Shown: positions 7,828 to 16,342 of the stretch, one piece after another | How positions within the stretch are numbered: the stretch's first letter is position 1 | Layout: every line of letters begins with the position of its first letter | Source: Hyphomicrobiales bacterium | GTDB taxonomy: Bacteria > Pseudomonadota > Alphaproteobacteria > Rhizobiales > Devosiaceae | Assembly (NCBI GenBank): GCA_015490455.1 | Contig: WFXU01000063.1 | Location: forward strand, 1-34,652 | Direction of reading: 5' to 3' | Length of the DNA: 34,652 nucleotides | Notes under the pieces: generated by a model | The model's database searches: none | The model's input: the letters and a program-made list of their open reading frames with translations, nothing else | What the model was told of the DNA's origin: nothing | Translations under genes and position numbers: made by a program

Positions 7828-8376
7828 TTATAGAACTATGACTTTAGCTCCAATGGGCACCCGTTCATATAAATCTTTAACATATTCATTGGTTAAACGA
7901 ATACAACCATTAGAAATTGCTTTGCCAATAGTCCAGGGTTCATTTGTTCCGTGAATGCGATAAAGCGTATCGCGCCCATTACGATATAAATAAAGCGCCC
8001 TTGCCCCAAGCGGATTATTTATTCCTCCCGGCACCCCATTGGCAAAACGGGCATATTTTTCCGGCTCGCGCTTAATCATATTTTTAGTAGGTGTCCAGCG
8101 CGGCCATTTGGCTTTGCGCCCAACAACAGCCTCTCCCTTCCAGGCTAATCCGGCCCTACCCACCCCCACACCATAGCGGCGGGCTTTGGTTTTGCTCTCA
8201 ACCAGATAGAGAAACTTATTTTGCGGATCTACTATAATTGTTCCAACTTCATAGCCCGAAAAATCAACCAATTGCGGCTTATATTTATCATCAAGCACAA
8301 AGGCTTCGTGAGCAAAAGAACTATTTGCACCTATTGTTAAGGTCAAAATACCGGCTATAAAAATTCTTCTTTTCAT
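7828..8376 (-). CDS. L,D-transpeptidase (ErfK/YbiS/YcfS/YnhG family)
   Basis: These periplasmic enzymes form 3-3 peptidoglycan cross-links or attach proteins to peptidoglycan. The 182-residue product starts with a signal peptide (MKRRIFIAGILTLTIGANSS, cleavage likely after SFA at about residue 22). It carries the YkuD catalytic signature with IHGTNEP (His142) and ISNGCIRL, where Cys158 is the nucleophile. I chose the ATG at 8376 because GGAGG lies 8 bases upstream. A GTG five codons earlier (8391) also opens the frame but has a poorer site. It is divergent from the nucleoside hydrolase gene. Confidence 0.92.
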   Translation of the reverse strand: MKRRIFIAGILTLTIGANSSFAHEAFVLDDKYKPQLVDFSGYEVGTIIVDPQNKFLYLVESKTKARRYGVGVGRAGLAWKGEAVVGRKAKWPRWTPTKNMIKREPEKYARFANGVPGGINNPLGARALYLYRNGRDTLYRIHGTNEPWTIGKAISNGCIRLTNEYVKDLYERVPIGAKVIVL

Positions 8377-8623
8377 CAGTAAACCCTCCACCCCTTACTT
8401 CTCACCCTCTATTTATATTAGAGCTCTTTCAATACTCCCCTCGGGATATATTACCGGTTTTATTATTTATGCTAAATTCAAATTATTGTTATTAATATTT
8501 TGGTAGGATTTTAACGAGAAACTAAATTTAGAATTATTTCTATTTAATTTCGGTAAAAATATAGTTGTAATTATAATAAAAGCTGGTTAAGTCTTTTACA
8601 TTATACGAAACGAAAATAAAGAA

Positions 8624-8639
8624 GCGGGATTTAACCCGC
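8624..8639. promoter_or_regulatory. GC-rich hairpin just upstream of the nucleoside hydrolase ribosome site
   Basis: GCGGG and CCCGC form a 5-bp stem around a 6-base loop. It ends 4 bases before the GGAG ribosome site of the next gene. It stands out in AT-rich surroundings and could affect translation. A function is inference only. Confidence 0.3.
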
Positions 8640-8653
8640 CACTGGAGTAAAAA

Positions 8654-9604
8654 TTGGTTCGTAAAATAATAATAGATACAGATCCCTCTCCGGACGATGC
8701 AGCGGCCTTTTTAATGGCGCTTGGTTCTCCAAAAGAGATTGAGCTTTTAGCAATAACAACAGTTGGTGGTAATGTCAGCGTTGAACAGACAACTATTAAC
8801 GCTCTTAAAACGCTTGAACTTATTGGGCGCACAGAAATAGCAGTTTATAAGGGTGCTGCCCGCCCGCTTGAAAGAGAATTAATAACGGCTGAACATGTGC
8901 ATGGGCAAACCGGTTTTGAGGGCTATGATTTACCTGATCCTAAAATAAAAGAGGCTAAAGGGTTCGCACCCGATAAAATTATTGACTTAATTATGCAAAA
9001 TGAGCCTAATTCAGTCACAATTTGCGCCATTGCCCCCTTAACAAATATTGCTCTTGCCATCAAAAAACAACCGGAAATTGCTAAACGAATACAAGAAATT
9101 GTAATTATGGGCGGGGCGCGTTCTGAAGGGGGCAATATTACTCCTGCAGCTGAATATAATATTTATGTGGATCCAGAAGCGGCCGATATAGTAATAAATT
9201 GTGGTTCACCCATTACAATGATACCGCTTGATTGCACCCATAAAGCACTTTCAACAAAAAATAGGTTGGAAAAATTACGCGCAGCCGGTGGAAAACATAT
9301 GGAAGCATTTTATCATATGCTGAAATTTAACAAATTGCATGATGAAATTAAAATGGGTACAGAAGGAGGCCCCTTACATGACCCTACAACCGTTGCCTGG
9401 CTATTAAAACCTGAAATTTTTTCCGGTAAATTAGTAAATGTTACTATTTCCAAAAAAGATGAATTAACGCGCGGTATGACTGTGGTTGATTGGTGGGGAA
9501 GAATGGGGCTGAAGAAAAATGTTTTTTATATTAATGATTTAGATGCGCAGGCATATTATGATTTGTTAATTGAAAGAATGGCAAGGGCACATATTAAGCC
9601 ATAG
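8654..9604 (+). CDS. Inosine/uridine-preferring nucleoside hydrolase family protein
   Basis: These enzymes hydrolyse the N-glycosidic bond of ribonucleosides to a free base and ribose, usually for salvage. The 316-residue protein has the Asp-rich calcium-binding motif IDTDPSPDDAAAF near its N terminus (Asp8, Asp10, Asp14, Asp15). It also has the conserved VIMGGA segment and the late motif GGPLHDPTTVA, whose histidine is usual at the active site. The second loop residue is SP rather than the more common GI/GT, a minor variation. The start is TTG, supported by GGAG 6 bases upstream. Substrate preference is not readable. The next gene follows after 89 bases. Confidence 0.9.
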   Translation: MVRKIIIDTDPSPDDAAAFLMALGSPKEIELLAITTVGGNVSVEQTTINALKTLELIGRTEIAVYKGAARPLERELITAEHVHGQTGFEGYDLPDPKIKEAKGFAPDKIIDLIMQNEPNSVTICAIAPLTNIALAIKKQPEIAKRIQEIVIMGGARSEGGNITPAAEYNIYVDPEAADIVINCGSPITMIPLDCTHKALSTKNRLEKLRAAGGKHMEAFYHMLKFNKLHDEIKMGTEGGPLHDPTTVAWLLKPEIFSGKLVNVTISKKDELTRGMTVVDWWGRMGLKKNVFYINDLDAQAYYDLLIERMARAHIKP

Positions 9605-9693
9605 TAATATCAATATTAAGTGGATAAATAAGTCCACAGAGCAAGCAAATAATCTATTATGGACGTTGGCTCAAAGGCAATTAAATTAAAGCA

Positions 9694-10479
9694 ATGGGCA
9701 AAAAAATTTTATTAATTATTTTAATTATTATTCTTTTTCTTCCCGCTAGCCTTTTTTCTGCCGAGAACGAGAATGTGCAACCGGCAGAAAAGGATTATGT
9801 AATAATTTTACACGGCATTGCCCGTAATAGTGGTAATATGCAAAAAATGGCCAAATTTTTATCGGCAAAAGGATATGAGGTAATAAATATTGATTATGCC
9901 TCAACTAAATATGATTTAGAAAAATTAGCCGATAATCTGGCTATTCAGCTGGCTGATATTGCAAATAGTGATAGAAATATAAATTTTGTTACTCACTCTA
10001 TGGGCGCCCTACTTGCCAGAATCTATATTAGCAAATATAGGCCGCAAAATTTAGGCAGAGTAGTGCAAATAGCCCCTCCCAATAATGGCAGCGAAATTGC
10101 CGATCTTTTACAAAATAATATTTTATTTAAATTTTTTTATGGCCCAGCTGGTAAACAGCTAATTACCGATCAAAGTGAAATAAAAACTTTACTGGGAGAA
10201 ATTAATTATGAGCTTGGTATAATTGCCGGCAATAGAACTTTAGATCCCTTTTCTTCGGCCATAATTCCGGGTAGGGATGATGGCAGAGTTTCAATAAAAA
10301 ACACCAAAATTGAGGGAATGAAAGACCATATTATAATTGCTTCTAACCACACCTTCATTATTAATAATAAACAAACATTATTTCAGGTGGATTATTTTCT
10401 CTCTAACGGCAAATTTTTTAGGAATAATAAGGACAGCAAGAAAAATAAGAACAATATGAAAAAGAAAAATGAAAATTAA
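9694..10479 (+). CDS. Exported lipase-like alpha/beta hydrolase
   Basis: This 261-residue protein has a very hydrophobic N-terminal signal or anchor (MGKKILLIILIIILFLPASL). It then has the alpha/beta hydrolase features of bacterial lipases and PGAP1-like proteins: an oxyanion HGIARNSG segment, the nucleophile elbow VTHSMG (Ser102), VVQIAPPNNGSE, and a GRDDGRVS segment. A C-terminal histidine candidate lies in ASNHTFI. The C-terminal 25 residues are lysine/asparagine-rich. It probably acts on an ester or lipid in the envelope; the substrate is unknown. It overlaps the next small gene by 11 bases. Confidence 0.8.
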   Translation: MGKKILLIILIIILFLPASLFSAENENVQPAEKDYVIILHGIARNSGNMQKMAKFLSAKGYEVINIDYASTKYDLEKLADNLAIQLADIANSDRNINFVTHSMGALLARIYISKYRPQNLGRVVQIAPPNNGSEIADLLQNNILFKFFYGPAGKQLITDQSEIKTLLGEINYELGIIAGNRTLDPFSSAIIPGRDDGRVSIKNTKIEGMKDHIIIASNHTFIINNKQTLFQVDYFLSNGKFFRNNKDSKKNKNNMKKKNEN

Positions 10480-10699
10480 AATTTCCTTTCCCGCCAAAGC
10501 ATTTTTAATTACCGGCTCTATTTTGTTAATTATAGGAATTGGGCCTATTTTAATTGAGCAATTTTTTTTCCCAACAATGGAAATAGCAATAATATATTTA
10601 TTATTTTTATTGGTTGCGCCTTTAGGTGCAGTAATTTTTGCTATTGGCCTATTAGTCCTTTTGGTAAATTTGCTTAAAAATATATTTTTTGAGCGATAA
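10469..10699 (+). CDS. Small two-helix membrane protein, function unknown
   Basis: This 76-residue protein is not recognised as any family. It has two predicted membrane segments (about residues 10-32 and 40-66), with lysine-rich short ends. Its start overlaps the end of the lipase-like gene by 11 bases, so it is probably translationally coupled to it. That overlap is the main reason to accept it as real. It could be a membrane partner of the hydrolase, but there is no motif to support this. Confidence 0.6.
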   Translation: MKIKISFPAKAFLITGSILLIIGIGPILIEQFFFPTMEIAIIYLLFLLVAPLGAVIFAIGLLVLLVNLLKNIFFER

Positions 10700-10847
10700 A
10701 TTTATTATTTGTCAAAATATCGCTTATTATCAAAATATTGCTTGGCATAAGGATAATGTTATGGTTTCTTATGGGGGCGGGTAATTTGCTTAAAAAATTG
10801 CAAAAATAATAAATTGCAAAATTGCCAGAGGGAAAAGGGAGGGAGAT

Positions 10848-11723
10848 TTGGATTTTATTCAATTGGCTATTAGCGGCTTAGCACAAGGTTGTGTATATGG
10901 GCTAATAGCGTTGGGCTTTGTATTAATTTACAAGGCAACGGAAGGGGTTAATTTCGCGCAGGGTGATTTTATGATGATGGGGGCATTTGTCACCATCTGG
11001 CTCACCAATGCTGAATATTTGGGCATAAATTTTTGGCTAGCTGTTCCCATTGCAATATTAATTATGGGAATTTTGGGTTATTTGCTGGATATGCTGATTA
11101 TTCGACGCATGTTTGGTCAGCCGCAAATTGCCCTTGTTATTCTGACTATTGCTTTGGGCTTTATTATCCGCTTTGCGGCGGGGGCAATTTGGACGCATGA
11201 GCCGCAATTATTAGAAACTCCCTTTGCCGGTAAAGAGGTTCGTTTTTTAGGTTTTGTGCTGGGTTTTGAAGAGGTGGCTGTGATTATTGTAACCTTGCTG
11301 CTTACCTTATTTTTATTTCTATTTTTCAAAAAGGCAAAATTGGGCAAAGCCATGCAGGCAGCATCGCAAAATCAGCTTGCCGCTTATTATATGGGCATTC
11401 CGGTTAAAAAAATTCAAAGCCTGGTTTGGGCTCTTGCTGGGGCGGTAGCTGCGGTTGCGGGCATATTATTTGCTTCAAAGGGGGCGGTAGATCCTTCAAC
11501 TGGCCTACTTGGCATTAAAGCCTTTGCGGCGGCGGTGATTGGCGGTTTTGGTTCGCTCCCCGGTGCGCTAATAGGCGGGTTAATAATTGGAATTATTGAG
11601 CCCTTTGCAGCCTATGCTTTGCCGGCGGGATATTCGCAAATCACCCCCTATCTAATTATGATTTTGGTGCTTATTTTCAGACCTGCTGGTCTATTTTCGC
11701 AAATGCATTCAAAAAAGGTTTAG
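10848..11723 (+). CDS. livH: Branched-chain amino acid-type ABC transporter permease LivH
   Basis: This is the first permease of a HAAT-family (hydrophobic/branched-chain amino acid type) ABC importer. The 291-residue polytopic protein opens with LAISGLAQGCVYGLIALGF, a LivH hallmark. It has about eight membrane segments and the conserved GINVxxKK-like cytoplasmic loop (here MGIPVKKIQSLVWALAGAVA), followed by AAVIGGFGSLPGALIGG. It starts at TTG, supported by a GGGAGGGAGA tract just upstream. livM follows after 3 bases. Together with an acyl-CoA ligase in the operon, the transported compound may be a carboxylate rather than an amino acid. Confidence 0.93.
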   Translation: MDFIQLAISGLAQGCVYGLIALGFVLIYKATEGVNFAQGDFMMMGAFVTIWLTNAEYLGINFWLAVPIAILIMGILGYLLDMLIIRRMFGQPQIALVILTIALGFIIRFAAGAIWTHEPQLLETPFAGKEVRFLGFVLGFEEVAVIIVTLLLTLFLFLFFKKAKLGKAMQAASQNQLAAYYMGIPVKKIQSLVWALAGAVAAVAGILFASKGAVDPSTGLLGIKAFAAAVIGGFGSLPGALIGGLIIGIIEPFAAYALPAGYSQITPYLIMILVLIFRPAGLFSQMHSKKV

Positions 11724-11726
11724 GCG

Positions 11727-12824
11727 ATGCGCTTTGTTTTCAAACGTTCCTATGATGATGATATTAAATTATTCAAACATAAAATGCGGGCCTTTTATTA
11801 TCTGTTATTGCTGGTTTTAATGTTATCATTACCGCTATTTTTGGATAGTTTTTTTCTGGGCGAAGTTACCTATGTGCTGATTTTTTCTATTGCGGGAATG
11901 GGGCTAATGTTGCTAACCGGCCATACGGGGCAGGTTAGTCTTGGCCATGCTGCCTTTATGGCACTTGGGGCTTATCTAAATGTCATTATGTTAGAAAAGG
12001 GAGTGCCATTTATTATCTCGCTTCCCCTAGCGGGAATTATAACGGGAATTGTGGGGGCAATAATTGCTTTTCCTGTGCTTAGGCTACATGGAATTTATCT
12101 TGCAATTGCAACTTTAGCTATTTCTGTCCTGACAGAAGATATTATTGTTATTGCCGAACCTTTTACGGGCGGCGTTGTTGGGCTTGTTGCTCCACAAATT
12201 GATATTTTTGGCTATAATATTGATAGATATTCAACCCCTATAGCATTTTATTTTTTAGTATTATTTATAACTCTCTTTATTTTGCTGATTTATCGTAATT
12301 TATTACGCGCCCCGCTTGGCAGAGCCTTTATTGCAATGCGCGATTCTGAAATATCGGCTCAAGCTATGGGAGTAAATATTACCAAAACTAAAATGAGCGC
12401 CTTTGCTATTTCCTGCGCTATTACCGGTTTGGCTGGTGGTTTGCTTGGTCATTTTGCCGGTGCCTTTAATCATGAGACATTTAATCTTATTCTTTCAATC
12501 CAATTATTATTAATGATTGTTATTGGCGGTTTAGGTTCAATTCATGGGGCGTTTTTTGGGGCAATATTGGTCGGATTTTTACCGCAAATTATTGCAATGG
12601 TTCGCGATGTAATTTCTAATAGTTTTGGGGTTAGTTCTTTGGCAATTCCGGGAATTGAGGTAGGAATATTTGCCGCAATTTTGGTAGTAATGATTTTATT
12701 TGAACCAATGGGTATTTATGGGCGCTGGATAAAAATTCGCACCTATTTCGAATTATTCCCCTTTTATCGCAAAAATATGTTTAAGCGACAAAAATCATAT
12801 CTAAAAACTGAACGTATGAAGTGA
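11727..12824 (+). CDS. livM: Branched-chain amino acid-type ABC transporter permease LivM
   Basis: This second permease of the importer is 365 residues long. It has a longer polar N terminus than LivH (about 25 residues), then about ten membrane segments. Conserved LivM stretches include LTGHTGQVSLGHAAFMALGA and GRAFIAMRDSEISAQAMGV, the loop that couples to the ATPases, and IGGLGSIHGAFFGA. The C terminus is a basic cytoplasmic tail (FKRQKSYLKTERMK). It lies 3 bases after livH and 7 before livG, within one transcript. Confidence 0.93.
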   Translation: MRFVFKRSYDDDIKLFKHKMRAFYYLLLLVLMLSLPLFLDSFFLGEVTYVLIFSIAGMGLMLLTGHTGQVSLGHAAFMALGAYLNVIMLEKGVPFIISLPLAGIITGIVGAIIAFPVLRLHGIYLAIATLAISVLTEDIIVIAEPFTGGVVGLVAPQIDIFGYNIDRYSTPIAFYFLVLFITLFILLIYRNLLRAPLGRAFIAMRDSEISAQAMGVNITKTKMSAFAISCAITGLAGGLLGHFAGAFNHETFNLILSIQLLLMIVIGGLGSIHGAFFGAILVGFLPQIIAMVRDVISNSFGVSSLAIPGIEVGIFAAILVVMILFEPMGIYGRWIKIRTYFELFPFYRKNMFKRQKSYLKTERMK

Positions 12825-12831
12825 GTTAAAA

Positions 12832-13614
12832 ATGAGCCTATTATCATTGGAAAATGTTACACTTGCTTTTGGCGGATTAGTAGCGGTTAATAATGTTTCT
12901 TTTCATGTGGGGGAAGGCGAGGTATTTTCGCTTGTTGGCCCTAATGGCGCTGGAAAATCAACAATTTTTAATCTAATTTCACGTTTTTATTCCCCACAAA
13001 GGGGGGATATTTTATTTGCGAATAATTCTATATTAAAATTACGCCCCGATCAGATTCCATCACTTGGAATTGCCAGAACTTTTCAGAATATTGAACTATT
13101 TGAACAGTCAACAGTCTTACAAAATCTTCTGGTTGGCAGGCAACGCCATCGCAAAAGCAATATGTTTTCTGAAATGTTCTTTGCTCCCTTTGTGCGTGAC
13201 GAAGAAAGACGGCATCGCCAGGTAGTAGAAGAAGTTATTGATTTTTTAGAGTTACAAGCCTATCGCGATAAATATATAGCTGGTCTTCCCTATGGGGTTA
13301 GAAAAATTGTTGAATTGGCAAGAGCTTTGGCGAGTGAGCCAAAAATATTATTGCTTGATGAACCCGCTTCTGGCCTCTCATTAGAAGAAACAAATGATAT
13401 GATATTTTGGATTGAAGATATAAAAAAACAAATGAAAATTACTGTTTTAATGGTAGAGCATGATATGAATTTGGTTGCTTCCGTTTCAGACCGCGTATTG
13501 GCGCTGGCCGATGGCAGGGAACTGGCTATAGGAACCCCAAAACAAGTGCAATCTCACCCTGACGTTATCAAAGCCTATTTAGGCACTTCAACTGTGGGGA
13601 ATATTGATGGATAG
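12832..13614 (+). CDS. livG: ABC transporter ATP-binding protein LivG
   Basis: This is one of the two ATPases powering the HAAT importer. The 260-residue protein has Walker A GPNGAGKST (residues 36-44), a Q-loop FQNIELF, the LivG-type signature LPYGVRKIVELARAL instead of LSGGQ, and Walker B ILLLDEPASGL followed by MVEHDM (H-loop). The insert with RQRHRKSNMFSEMF near residue 105 is typical of LivG. Its end overlaps livF by 8 bases, so the two subunits are likely co-translated. Confidence 0.94.
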   Translation: MSLLSLENVTLAFGGLVAVNNVSFHVGEGEVFSLVGPNGAGKSTIFNLISRFYSPQRGDILFANNSILKLRPDQIPSLGIARTFQNIELFEQSTVLQNLLVGRQRHRKSNMFSEMFFAPFVRDEERRHRQVVEEVIDFLELQAYRDKYIAGLPYGVRKIVELARALASEPKILLLDEPASGLSLEETNDMIFWIEDIKKQMKITVLMVEHDMNLVASVSDRVLALADGRELAIGTPKQVQSHPDVIKAYLGTSTVGNIDG

Positions 13615-14380
13615 GATTGCGCTAAAAATTGATAATCTTGAGAGCTATTATGGCCCTATAATGGCGATAAGGGGAGTTTCACTTGAGGTTAGAGAAGGGC
13701 AGATTGTTACAATTTTAGGCTCAAACGGGGCAGGTAAGACCACCCTTCTTAAGACTATTTCTGGCGTTATGATGCCGGCAAAGGGGACAATAATTTTTAA
13801 TAGCGAGTCTATTGGCGGTTTAGAGGCCGACAAAATAGTAAAAAAGGGATTAGTGCACGTTCCTGAGGGACGGGAAATTTTTCCCCTACTTTCAGTTTAT
13901 GAGAATATTATTCTTGGCGCCTATACGCGAACTGATAAAAATAAAATATCCGTTGATTTAGAGATGGTATATGAATATTTCCCAATTCTACAAGAAAGAG
14001 CAAAACAAAGAGCAGGCACGCTTTCGGGCGGGCAGCAGCAAATGCTGGCTATTGCGCGTGGGCTAATGTCAAAGCCAGATTTAATGCTGCTTGATGAACC
14101 AAGTTTAGGCCTATCTCCTATTTTGGTAGAAGAAATTTTCACCATCCTTAAACGTCTAAATAAAGAACAAAATGTCACTATGTTATTGGTTGAACAAAAT
14201 GCGCGCGTAGCGCTTGAACTTGCTAATTATGGTTATGTGATGGAAATAGGCAGGATTGTTATGGCTGATAAAAGCGAAAAACTCAGCCAGTCTAAAGATA
14301 TTCAGGAATATTATTTGGGAATGAGCACAGCTGGAGAGCGCGGGCAAAGGCGCTATAAGGTGCGTAAAACCTGGCGGTAA
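13607..14380 (+). CDS. livF: ABC transporter ATP-binding protein LivF
   Basis: This second ATPase of the importer is 257 residues. It shows Walker A GSNGAGKTT (residues 38-46), VPEGREIFPLLSVYEN (a LivF hallmark), the signature LSGGQQQMLAIARGL and Walker B LMLLDEPSLGLSP with LLVEQNA. I chose the ATG at 13607. A TTG one codon earlier is possible, but a GGGG site is better spaced for the ATG. The C-terminal tail is basic. The 55-base gap before the ligase gene has no terminator. Confidence 0.93.
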   Translation: MDRIALKIDNLESYYGPIMAIRGVSLEVREGQIVTILGSNGAGKTTLLKTISGVMMPAKGTIIFNSESIGGLEADKIVKKGLVHVPEGREIFPLLSVYENIILGAYTRTDKNKISVDLEMVYEYFPILQERAKQRAGTLSGGQQQMLAIARGLMSKPDLMLLDEPSLGLSPILVEEIFTILKRLNKEQNVTMLLVEQNARVALELANYGYVMEIGRIVMADKSEKLSQSKDIQEYYLGMSTAGERGQRRYKVRKTWR

Positions 14381-14435
14381 ATCTGGAATAAATTTGGCAA
14401 TTATTGCGATTATTAAATTATAGAATGAGAGGGAA

Positions 14436-16322
14436 ATGAATAAAATTCCAAAACAGGTGGAAATTGACGGGGTAAAGAGCAATGAGGATTTAAGCATTGG
14501 CCCCTATTATATTGATGGTTGTGATACTATCTGCAAAATTTTTGCCAAAAGGAGTAAGGAACTTGGCAAAAAAACCGCCCACCGCGAAAAACATCTTGGA
14601 ATTTGGCATAGCTATTCTTGGGAAGAATATTATAAAAATGCCAGAAAAATAGGGCTCGGACTGATTAGTCTGGGGCTAAAAAGGGGGGATGTTGTTTCTA
14701 TTCTTTCCGAAGATAATAAAGAATGGCTCTATTGCGATATGGGAATACAGTCGGTTGGCGCTATTAGCTCTGGTATTTATACGACCGATAGCCCTAAACA
14801 ATTGGAATATTTAATTAATGATTCGGGCTCCAGATTTTTATTTGTTGAAAATGATGAAATGCTAGATAAATATCTGGAAATAAGGCAAAATGTTCCAACT
14901 TTAGAAAAAATAATCGTTTTTGATCGCGAAGGGCTTTATGAATTTAGGGATGAAAAAGTTTTATTTTTGGACGAGCTTTATGATTTGGGTGAAAAATTAT
15001 TGCAAGAAAAGCCTAAATTATTTGAGGAGGAAATTGCAAAATCAAAGCCTGAGGATATAGCTTTATTAATTTATACTTCAGGCACAACCGGAGCACCAAA
15101 AGGTGCTATGATCTCTAATTCCAATGTGCTTTATATAATGGGAGCGTCTTTAAGGGTGGTGCCTAGCAATCCAAAAGATGAACAGCTCTGTTTCTTACCG
15201 CTCTGTCATGTTTTAGAGCGCAATTTTTCTGTCTATTTACCCATCGCTAGCAAAACTACGGTAAATTTTGCCGAAAGCCCAGAAACTATATTTGACAATT
15301 TACAGGAAGTGCAGCCAACCCTTTTTACCGCCGTTCCGCGCGTTTGGGAAAAAATATATTCACGTGTAACAATTTTAATAGATGAGGGGACTAATTTTGC
15401 AAAATTTGCTTATCATTGGGCAATTAATATTGGCACTAAGAGAGCAAAATATTTAGTGAATAATAAAAAGCCCCCGCTTTGGCTAGAAATTAGCTGGCAA
15501 ATCTGGAATTTTTTATTGTTAAAAAATATGCGCCGCATGTTGGGGCTAGAAAAAGTTCGCCGTGCGATTACGGGAGCAGCCCCCATTTCGGCAGATTTAT
15601 TAATCTGGTATCGCGCTATTGGCGTTAATTTACTTGAAGGATATGGGCAAACCGAAGGAACGGGCATAACTTCGGTTAATATGATAGGTAAGAATAAAAT
15701 CGGCTCGGTTGGGGCGCCTATTCCAGCTTGCGATGTTAGAATCTCAAAAGAGGGAGAAATACAATTTAAGGGTGGAAATGTTTTTCCCGGCTATTGGCGT
15801 GATGAACAAAAAACCAAAGAAACAATGACAAAGGATGGTTATTTACGCACTGGCGATATGGGAAAAATTGATGAGAAAGGATTTTTATTCATAACGGGAC
15901 GGCTAAAAGATATTATTATTACCGCAGGGGGCAAAAATATTACCCCTTCAGAAATTGAAAATAAATTAAAGGCTTCTCCCTTTATTTCGGATGCGGTGGT
16001 AATTGGCGATAGGCGTAAATATCTGACCTGTTTAATAATGATAGATCAGGAAAATGTAGAAAAATTTGCCCAAACTAATAAAATTCCATTTAATGATTTT
16101 GCTTCCCTTTGTGCGGCAAATGAGGTGCAAGAGCTAATTGGCAATATAATAGATGAGGTAAATCAGGATTTTGCCAGAGTTGAACAAATTAAACAATTCC
16201 GCCTGATTGACATTTTACTCAGCGCAGAGGATGATGAACTAACTGCTACTATGAAGCTAAAAAGATCTCTTGTAGAAAAGAAATATGACAAACTAATAAA
16301 AGAGATGTATCAAGGGAGTTAA
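14436..16322 (+). CDS. Long-chain acyl-CoA synthetase (AMP-binding, FadD15/FAA-like)
   Basis: This cytosolic or membrane-associated ligase activates a carboxylic acid to its CoA thioester through an acyl-adenylate. The 628-residue length and sequence fit the long FAA-type subgroup rather than E. coli FadD. The ATP/AMP-binding motif YTSGTTGAPKGA begins at residue 213. ITGAAPISADL and EGYGQTEGTG form the adenine-binding region. GRLKDIIITAGGKNITPSEIE carries the hinge and C-terminal lysine region. Its position between livF and the binding-protein gene suggests it traps the imported substrate by CoA activation. The substrate itself (fatty, branched or aromatic acid) cannot be told. Confidence 0.9.
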   Translation: MNKIPKQVEIDGVKSNEDLSIGPYYIDGCDTICKIFAKRSKELGKKTAHREKHLGIWHSYSWEEYYKNARKIGLGLISLGLKRGDVVSILSEDNKEWLYCDMGIQSVGAISSGIYTTDSPKQLEYLINDSGSRFLFVENDEMLDKYLEIRQNVPTLEKIIVFDREGLYEFRDEKVLFLDELYDLGEKLLQEKPKLFEEEIAKSKPEDIALLIYTSGTTGAPKGAMISNSNVLYIMGASLRVVPSNPKDEQLCFLPLCHVLERNFSVYLPIASKTTVNFAESPETIFDNLQEVQPTLFTAVPRVWEKIYSRVTILIDEGTNFAKFAYHWAINIGTKRAKYLVNNKKPPLWLEISWQIWNFLLLKNMRRMLGLEKVRRAITGAAPISADLLIWYRAIGVNLLEGYGQTEGTGITSVNMIGKNKIGSVGAPIPACDVRISKEGEIQFKGGNVFPGYWRDEQKTKETMTKDGYLRTGDMGKIDEKGFLFITGRLKDIIITAGGKNITPSEIENKLKASPFISDAVVIGDRRKYLTCLIMIDQENVEKFAQTNKIPFNDFASLCAANEVQELIGNIIDEVNQDFARVEQIKQFRLIDILLSAEDDELTATMKLKRSLVEKKYDKLIKEMYQGS

Positions 16323-16329
16323 TTTTAAC

Positions 16330-16335
16330 AGGAGG
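16330..16335 (+). promoter_or_regulatory. Strong ribosome binding site of the binding-protein gene
   Basis: AGGAGG sits 7 bases before the ATG at 16343, a near-perfect Shine-Dalgarno match. It is stronger than the sites of the permease and ATPase genes upstream. That fits the excess of binding protein that ABC importers usually need. Confidence 0.8.
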
Positions 16336-16342
16336 AGAACAT